Positions 38,734-43,059 of a DNA stretch of 43,059 nt are shown in pieces. The notes beneath the pieces are model-generated. The model worked only from the letters and a program-made list of their open reading frames with translations. It did not search any database and was not told where the DNA came from. Both the position numbers and the translations under genes were made by a program. The DNA is from Streptomyces sennicomposti (GTDB taxonomy: Bacteria; Actinomycetota; Actinomycetes; Streptomycetales; Streptomycetaceae), in NCBI RefSeq assembly GCF_019890635.1, contig NZ_JAIOAB010000064.1:1-43059 (forward strand), in the 5' to 3' direction. How positions within the stretch are numbered: the first letter of the stretch is position 1; each line of letters begins with the position of its first letter.

Positions 38734-39780
38734 TCAGAAGTGGTCGTGCTGGCGGCGGATGCGGTCGGCCACGTCGTTCCGCTCGGTCTCCCACCAGGGC
38801 CGTACGCGATCGGCGGGCGCCGTCGGCGCGGTCTCCTCCGGGTGTCCGGGGTGCTCGGCGGCGGCCGGGGCTGCGGCGCGGATCAGTTCCGCGTCCAGGC
38901 GGCGGTCCAGGGCCGCGTTCTGGACGCGCTCGGCCCGCGCCCACTGCACCAGGATCGCCAGCAGGAAGGGCAGCGCGACCAGTTCGGCGATGCTCAGCAT
39001 GGCGCCGCCGCCGATCTGCTGGTCGTGGCGTACGTCCGGCGACCACGCGGGGGCGTGGTGCAGGTACCAGGCGCCCGCGATCAGCGTGCCGTGCGTCATC
39101 ACCACGACCCCGGGCACCGCGTCGACGATGCCGTCCAGGAACACCAGGGCGGCCCGCACCGGATGCGTGCACCAGGCGGGCAGCGCCTGCTCGTGGGTGA
39201 GCACCGGCACGACGAACAGACAGCCCGCCGCCAGCAGATGCAGGTACATCAGCTCGTGCAGCCAGCCCACGCGCAGGGCGGTGGCGAAGTACGGCGTGAA
39301 GTAGACGACCAGTTCCGTGGTGAGCACCAGAGCCGTGCTGACCAGCGGGAAGGTCAGCACGCGCACCGCCTTGCCGGAGAGCGCCCGACGCACCCGGGCC
39401 GCCCCGGCCGGGGGCAGCGCCTCGGCGGCGAGCCGGAGCGGGTCGCCGAGGGCCAGGCCGAGCGGCGCGACGAGGTCGAGCAGGACGTTCTGCACCGCGG
39501 CCGGCCAGAACAGCACATGGTCGTAGACGGCCAGCGCCGACATCGTCGCCGCCACCAGCGCGCCGAGGCCGAGCACCGTGAAGGCGGCGAGCCGGGCCGG
39601 CGGCCAGGCCCCGCCCCGGCGGCGCACCCGCAGCACGCCCCAGCCGTACAGCCCGCCGAGGACGAGCACCAGGACGAGCGCCGGCACGTCGAGCTGCCAG
39701 GAGGACAGCAGCCGGCCCGGGGTCGGCTGCGCCGGGCTCCCGGCCGACGGGCCGGTCGTCGCCAAGGCGATCACGCGCAT
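38734..39780 (-). CDS. CtaG-type cytochrome c oxidase assembly protein
   Basis: 348-residue membrane protein with about seven hydrophobic helices (for example LVLVLVLGGLYGWGVL and AFTVLGLGALVAATMSALAVYDHVLFWPA). Conserved His-containing segments in WLHELMYLHLLAAGC and MTHGTLIAGAWYLHH match the caa3-type CtaG family (PF09678), implicated in copper delivery or assembly of cytochrome oxidase. AAGGAG precedes the ATG at 39780. A TetR gene lies upstream on the same strand. No oxidase genes are in the window. Confidence 0.87.
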   Translation of the reverse strand: MRVIALATTGPSAGSPAQPTPGRLLSSWQLDVPALVLVLVLGGLYGWGVLRVRRRGGAWPPARLAAFTVLGLGALVAATMSALAVYDHVLFWPAAVQNVLLDLVAPLGLALGDPLRLAAEALPPAGAARVRRALSGKAVRVLTFPLVSTALVLTTELVVYFTPYFATALRVGWLHELMYLHLLAAGCLFVVPVLTHEQALPAWCTHPVRAALVFLDGIVDAVPGVVVMTHGTLIAGAWYLHHAPAWSPDVRHDQQIGGGAMLSIAELVALPFLLAILVQWARAERVQNAALDRRLDAELIRAAAPAAAEHPGHPEETAPTAPADRVRPWWETERNDVADRIRRQHDHF

Positions 39781-39818
39781 TGTTCTCCTTCGGCCCACCG
39801 AGGGACGAGTCGGTACAG

Positions 39819-39850
39819 GTCCCCTTTGGGACGGTAGGGACGGTAGTCCC
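39819..39850. promoter_or_regulatory. GGGAC-repeat element upstream of CtaG gene
   Basis: In the 70-bp gap between the TetR and CtaG genes, GTCCC-CTTT-GGGAC (39819-39832) and GGGAC-GGTA-GTCCC (39837-39850) form two adjacent hairpins with GGGACGGTA directly repeated (39828 and 39837). Terminator of the upstream unit or operator; undecided. Confidence 0.45.
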
Positions 39851-40435
39851 TCACCGCCCGCCCTCCGGCGGCGGGGTGGGCGCGGCGGCGTCGCCGCCCG
39901 TGGTGATGCGGGTGACGGCCTCCAGGGTCAGCGTCCGGTCGTGGGGGTCGCCGGTGAGGGCGCGGTGCAGGGTCAGGCCCTCGATCATGGCGTCGAGCAG
40001 GCGGGCCGTGTCGGGGTCGAAGTGCTTCTCCAGGTGGGTGCGGCTGCGCAGCGTCCACTCCTGGGTGAGTTCCCGGTAGGCGGGCCGCCGCGCGGCGAGC
40101 GTGTACAGCTCCTGGGTGAGCACCAGGTCGCGCGGGTCTCCCTCGGACAGCGCGTGGACGAGGCCGGCCACGGCGGCCCGCGCCTCGTCGGGACCGGCGG
40201 CGGCGCCGAGATACGCGTCGAAGACGGCCACGATGTGGTCGGTGAAGCGCCCGAAGGCCTCCCGGAGCAGCTGGTCGATGCCGTCGAAGTGGTACGTCAT
40301 CGAGCCCAGCGGCACCCCGGCGCGGGCGGCGACCTTGCGGTGCGAGACGGCCGCGAGGCCCTCCTCGGCGATCAGGTCGAGGGCCGCGCCGATGATCCGC
40401 TCGCGGCGGCGCGGATCGGTGTGTCCGGTGGCCAT
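39851..40435 (-). CDS. TetR family transcriptional regulator
   Basis: 194 residues with helix-turn-helix at about 20-55 (VSHRKVAARAGVPLGSMTYHFDGIDQLL). It is 16 bp downstream of the acetyltransferase gene on the same strand, GGGAG before the ATG. The two identical GTACGATCGTAC palindromes directly upstream of the acetyltransferase start are probable operators, giving autoregulation of this two-gene operon. The inducer is unknown. Confidence 0.9.
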   Translation of the reverse strand: MATGHTDPRRRERIIGAALDLIAEEGLAAVSHRKVAARAGVPLGSMTYHFDGIDQLLREAFGRFTDHIVAVFDAYLGAAAGPDEARAAVAGLVHALSEGDPRDLVLTQELYTLAARRPAYRELTQEWTLRSRTHLEKHFDPDTARLLDAMIEGLTLHRALTGDPHDRTLTLEAVTRITTGGDAAAPTPPPEGGR

Positions 40436-40451
40436 GGGTGCTCCCGCGGTC

Positions 40452-41033
40452 TCAGAGGCCGCGGACCGGGCGGGCCGGGTTGCCCACGGCGACCACGTCG
40501 GCGGGGACGTCCTTCGTGACCACCGCACCGGCGCCGATCACCGCGTTGTCCCCGATGGTCACACCCGGCAGCACGATGACGCCGCCGCCGAGCCACACGT
40601 TGTTCCCGAGGGTGATGGGCCGTGCCGCTTCGAGCTTGTCGCGGCGGGGCTCGGGGTCCAGCGGGTGGGTGGGGGTGAGCAGTTGGACGTTCGGGCCGAT
40701 CTGGCAGTCCTCGCCGATGACGATGGCCGCGACGTCGAGCGCGGTGAGGTTGTAGTTGACGAAGGTGCGCGCGCCGATCGTGATGTTGCTCCCGTAGTCC
40801 ACGTACAGCGGCGGTCGCACATGGGCCTCCTCTCCCAGCGCGCCCAGCAGTTCCACCAGGACCGGGCGGGCGCCGTCGGCGTCCTCGGCGTAGGCGGCCT
40901 GGTAGCGGGCGGCCAGCCGCACCGCCCGCTGCTGCCGGCGGGCGATCTCGGGATCGTCGGCGATGTAGAGATCACCGGCGAGCATGCGCTCCAGATTGGT
41001 CCGGGGGTCGTCCGCGAAGTAGTCGGTGGGCAT
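40452..41033 (-). CDS. Sugar O-acetyltransferase (maltose acetyltransferase/NodL type)
   Basis: 193 residues. An N-terminal Mac-like helical part (TNLERMLAGDLYIADDPEIARRQ) precedes a left-handed beta-helix of hexapeptide repeats (YGSNITIGARTFVNYN, IGEDCQIGPNVQLLTPTHPLD, PITLGNNVWLGGGVIVLPGVTIGDNAVIGAGAVVTKDVP). The His in LLTPTHPLD is the expected catalytic base. These trimeric enzymes acetylate sugars or related alcohols with acetyl-CoA. The ATG at 41033 lies 3 bp from a palindrome, with GGAGGG 13 nt upstream as a poor-distance ribosome site. Confidence 0.9.
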   Translation of the reverse strand: MPTDYFADDPRTNLERMLAGDLYIADDPEIARRQQRAVRLAARYQAAYAEDADGARPVLVELLGALGEEAHVRPPLYVDYGSNITIGARTFVNYNLTALDVAAIVIGEDCQIGPNVQLLTPTHPLDPEPRRDKLEAARPITLGNNVWLGGGVIVLPGVTIGDNAVIGAGAVVTKDVPADVVAVGNPARPVRGL

Positions 41034-41035
41034 GC

Positions 41036-41069
41036 GTACGATCGTACCCTCCGGAGTGTACGATCGTAC
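41036..41069 (-). promoter_or_regulatory. Twin 12-bp palindromes, TetR operator
   Basis: GTACGATCGTAC is exact at 41036-41047 and 41058-41069, start to start 22 bp, which is two helical turns. A -10-like TACACT (minus, 41060-41055) lies between and partly inside the second copy. The first begins 3 bp upstream of the acetyltransferase ATG. This fits cooperative binding of two TetR dimers on one face. Confidence 0.8.
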
Positions 41070-41094
41070 GCTCCCCCGTTGTGGCCGCCGGGCC

Positions 41095-41685
41095 TCAGGC
41101 CAGGTGCTTCTGCGAGGCGACGACGACGCCGTAGAGGTCGGCGACGGTGGCGAGCGCGCCGTGGTGGATCTGCTCGGCGGTCAGTTCGGCGCCGGCTCCG
41201 CGCAGCGGCCGGGTCGCGCAGGCGTCGGCGACCACCGTGGGCCGGTTGCCGCGCAGGAACGCGCCCTCCACCGTGAACAGCACGCACATGTGCGTCATGA
41301 ACCCGGCGACGACGACGTCCTTGCGGCCGGCCGCGTCGACGTGGTCGGCGAGATCGGTGCCGACGAACGAGTTCGGGAACTTCTTGACGACGACCGGCTC
41401 CCCCTCGGCCGGGGCGACGCTCGGGTGGATGCGGCCGATCTCGGCGTGGATGTCGTACGGGGTGCCGGGGCCGCCGTCGTTGACGACGTGGACGACCTTC
41501 GCCCCGGCCTCCCGGGCCCGGCGGAGCAGCGCGGCGGCGTTGTCGAGGGCGGCCTGCCAGCCGTCCAGCTCCATCACGCCGCCGACGTAGGTGTTCTGGT
41601 AGTCGACCAGGATCAGGGTGGAGTCGGCGAGCGCGGCGGGCGTCTCGTCGAAGCCGTTGAGTGCGCGCAGGGTCGTGCGGGCCAT
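41095..41685 (-). CDS. Isochorismatase-family cysteine hydrolase
   Basis: 196 residues from ATG 41685 (GGAAGGA upstream; the longer frame to 41739 would cover the promoter spacer). Catalytic residues of the family are present: Asp in LILVDYQNTY, Lys in VVVKKFPNSF and Cys134 in GFMTHMCVLF. Members hydrolyse amides or vinyl ethers (nicotinamidase, isochorismatase, N-carbamoyl compounds). The divergent GlxA-type regulator is a frequent partner of such hydrolases and may control it. The substrate is unknown. Confidence 0.9.
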   Translation of the reverse strand: MARTTLRALNGFDETPAALADSTLILVDYQNTYVGGVMELDGWQAALDNAAALLRRAREAGAKVVHVVNDGGPGTPYDIHAEIGRIHPSVAPAEGEPVVVKKFPNSFVGTDLADHVDAAGRKDVVVAGFMTHMCVLFTVEGAFLRGNRPTVVADACATRPLRGAGAELTAEQIHHGALATVADLYGVVVASQKHLA

Positions 41686-41703
41686 GGGTGGGTCCTTCCC
41701 TCT

Positions 41704-41801
41704 GGATACGTGTGCATACGGGTATGGAGGTGTGAGCACGTGCAGTGATGCGCGGGTGCGCGGGTGCGCACACGTACGGATACGCGATGCGATACGTGTG
41801 C
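41704..41801. promoter_or_regulatory. Three TACGTGTGC repeats in the divergent regulatory region
   Basis: The 277-bp gap (41686-41962) contains TACGTGTGC at 41707-41715 and 41793-41801 (each as GATACGTGTGC) and its complement GCACACGTA at 41768-41776. The last two form a 9-bp-arm inverted repeat with a 16-bp spacer. They are candidate binding sites of the adjacent GlxA-type regulator. The region nearest GlxA is spacer. Confidence 0.55.
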
Positions 41802-41962
41802 CGGATCAGGTCGCCCGCCCCTCTCGGCGGGCTCCCTCCGAGAACCTACGGGCGGTGACGGCACGTCGGCAATGACGTCTAACATGCAGATCCGGACATC
41901 ACCGCGACCGGATCCGCCGCCTTCCCGGCCGGCCCCCGGCCCGCCCGACCCGACGGAGCATC

Positions 41963-42955
41963 ATGAACACCGACGGACGACTCGTCGTCATCGTCCTCTT
42001 CGACGACGTCGACCTGCTCGACGTCACCGGGCCGCCGGAGGTGTTCTCCCTGCTGCGGCGCGAGACCGGCGGCACGGCGGGCTACGAAGTCGCCCTGGTC
42101 GCCGAGACGTCGGCGCCCGTCACCACCGCCTCGGGCGTCCGCGTCCTGCCCGACGCCACCTTCGACGAGGTGGCCCGTCGCGGCATCGACACCCTGCTGG
42201 TGCCCGGCTCGGTGGAGATCGACGGGCAGCGACGCGTCCGCGCCGTCGCCGACCCCGCGGTGGTGGACCGGGTGCGGACCCTCGCCGGACGGGCCCGCCG
42301 GGTGGCGTCGGTCTGCGTCGGGGCGCACATCCTCGCCGCCGCCGGACTGCTCGACGGCAGGCGCGCCACCACGCACTGGTCCACCGCGCGGCAACTGGCC
42401 GAGGAGCACCCGGCCATCGAGGTCGACGCCGACCCGATCTTCATCCGCGAGGGCGCGGTGTGGACCGGCGCGGGGATCAGCGCCTGCCTCGACCTGTCGC
42501 TCGCCCTGGTCGCCGACGACTTCGGCGAGGAGGTCGCGCTGCGGGTCGCCCGGCAGCTGGTGATGTACCTGAAACGGCCCGGCGGGCAGAGCCAGTTCAG
42601 CGTGCCCCTCGATCCCGTCTCCACGACCCGGCGCGTCGAGGACCTGCGCCACTACGTGGCCGAGCACCTCGGCGAACGGCTCGGCGTCGCGGAACTCGCC
42701 GCGTACGCGCATGTCGGCGAGCGGCAGCTGACCCGGATCTTCAGGACCGAACTCGGTACGACACCGGGCGTCTACGTCGAGTCCGCCCGGGTCGAACGGG
42801 CGCGCCACCAGCTGGAGTCCACCGACGACACCCTCGAACGCATAGCGTCCGCCTGCGGGTTCGGCACGACGGACACCCTCGTGCGGGCCTTCCGCCGCAG
42901 GCTCGGCACGACACCGACGGAGTACCGTCGCCGCTTCCGGCCGGCCGCGGGCTGA
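41963..42955 (+). CDS. GlxA family regulator (DJ-1/PfpI + AraC)
   Basis: 330 residues. The N-terminal DJ-1/PfpI domain (about 5-195) has the nucleophile-elbow motif ASVCVGAHILAAAGLL with Cys118. A C-terminal AraC/XylS double helix-turn-helix occupies about 225-325 (VAELAAYAHVGERQLTRIF and ERIASACGFGTTDTLVRAFRR). Such proteins sense a ligand through the first domain and activate neighbouring genes. It is divergent from the isochorismatase-like hydrolase. The start is ATG 41963, preceded by GGAGC. Only about 100 bp remain before the end of the window. Confidence 0.92.
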   Translation: MNTDGRLVVIVLFDDVDLLDVTGPPEVFSLLRRETGGTAGYEVALVAETSAPVTTASGVRVLPDATFDEVARRGIDTLLVPGSVEIDGQRRVRAVADPAVVDRVRTLAGRARRVASVCVGAHILAAAGLLDGRRATTHWSTARQLAEEHPAIEVDADPIFIREGAVWTGAGISACLDLSLALVADDFGEEVALRVARQLVMYLKRPGGQSQFSVPLDPVSTTRRVEDLRHYVAEHLGERLGVAELAAYAHVGERQLTRIFRTELGTTPGVYVESARVERARHQLESTDDTLERIASACGFGTTDTLVRAFRRRLGTTPTEYRRRFRPAAG

Positions 42956-43002
42956 CGCGGCGGGCCGGGGCCGAAAGGGCGGGTGCGGGCTGACACGGCG
43001 GG
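42947..43002. repeat. 18-bp imperfect direct repeat at the contig edge
   Basis: GCGGGCTGACGCGGCGGG at 42947-42964 recurs at 42985-43002 with one mismatch. It includes the GlxA stop codon. The copy may be a sequencing or assembly artefact, since the poly-G tract starts right after it. Confidence 0.5.
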
Positions 43003-43059
43003 GGCGGGGGGGGGGGGGGGGGGGCCGCGGGGGGGGGGGGGGGGGGCGGGGGGGGGGGG
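43001..43059. other. Poly-G low-complexity end, likely artefact
   Basis: The last 59 bases are almost only G, with three short C interruptions. No Streptomyces gene looks like this, and two-colour sequencing gives runs of G where signal is lost. Treat as a contig-end artefact. Confidence 0.8.

Noticed and set aside
1..43059. CRISPR array, tRNA, rRNA, insertion sequence or prophage
   Set aside because: No regularly spaced repeats of 24-40 bp with unique spacers, no tRNA-like cloverleaf with CCA region and no transposase or integrase signature were seen; the tandem repeats found have no spacers.

Overview
The window is about 43 kb of very GC-rich DNA with strong G/C third-position bias, GTG and TTG starts, many TetR/MarR/ROK/ECF regulators, an IdeR/DmdR-type iron box, leaderless promoters and long stop-free antisense frames. 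This fits an actinomycete chromosome, most likely Streptomyces. I see no insertion sequence, prophage, CRISPR array, tRNA or rRNA. The right end runs into a poly-G tract that looks like a contig end or sequencing artefact. About 39 protein genes are supported.

Left part (1-13.3 kb), housekeeping and accessory metabolism: a truncated SDR, a HhH-PHP phosphoesterase, a HAD phosphatase, a FUSC-type exporter, a structured intergenic region with a 13-bp terminator stem, an SDR behind a MerR-type 19-bp-spacer promoter (apparently leaderless), an epimerase-like SDR, an acidic disordered protein, a DUF6624 protein, a ROK regulator, a FusB-like zinc-finger (FBP) protein, a second FUSC protein and a Tat-exported lactonase-like beta-propeller.

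Middle part (13.2-20 kb): a DUF2470 protein directly behind an iron box, a TetR regulator divergent from a P450 whose whole length aligns with the haem domain of CYP102 (P450 BM3) but which has no reductase, a Cys-rich/pentapeptide-repeat protein coupled to a SigJ-type ECF sigma factor, and a proline-iminopeptidase-like hydrolase whose 3' end carries a four-copy 20-bp tandem repeat.

Central metabolic block (20.2-35.4 kb): lutABC (L-lactate to pyruvate) on the plus strand is followed after 22 bp by the ATPase of an osmoprotectant ABC transporter. The binding protein and two permeases of that transporter lie convergent on the minus strand. They end a long minus-strand run that begins with a 1031-residue FAD/Fe-S D-lactate-dehydrogenase-type enzyme, then a TPP-dependent pyruvate-oxidase-like enzyme, a GH15 glucoamylase-like enzyme, an SDR and a MarR regulator. 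I infer a lactate/pyruvate oxidation island. The SDR and the D-lactate dehydrogenase both end in Ala-rich hydrophobic tails followed by basic residues, which suggests membrane tethering.

Right part (35.9-43 kb): a MacB/FtsX-type ABC transporter divergent from a leaderless TetR gene with two operator-like repeats between them; a CtaG-type oxidase assembly protein; a TetR gene cotranscribed with a maltose-acetyltransferase-like gene behind two identical 12-bp palindromes spaced exactly 22 bp; and an isochorismatase-like hydrolase divergent from a GlxA-type (DJ-1 + AraC) regulator.

No part of the window is an obviously new defence or mobile system. The most unusual signals are regulatory architectures, the lactate/osmolyte gene arrangement, the reductase-less CYP102-like enzyme and a base-composition mosaic inside lutB.
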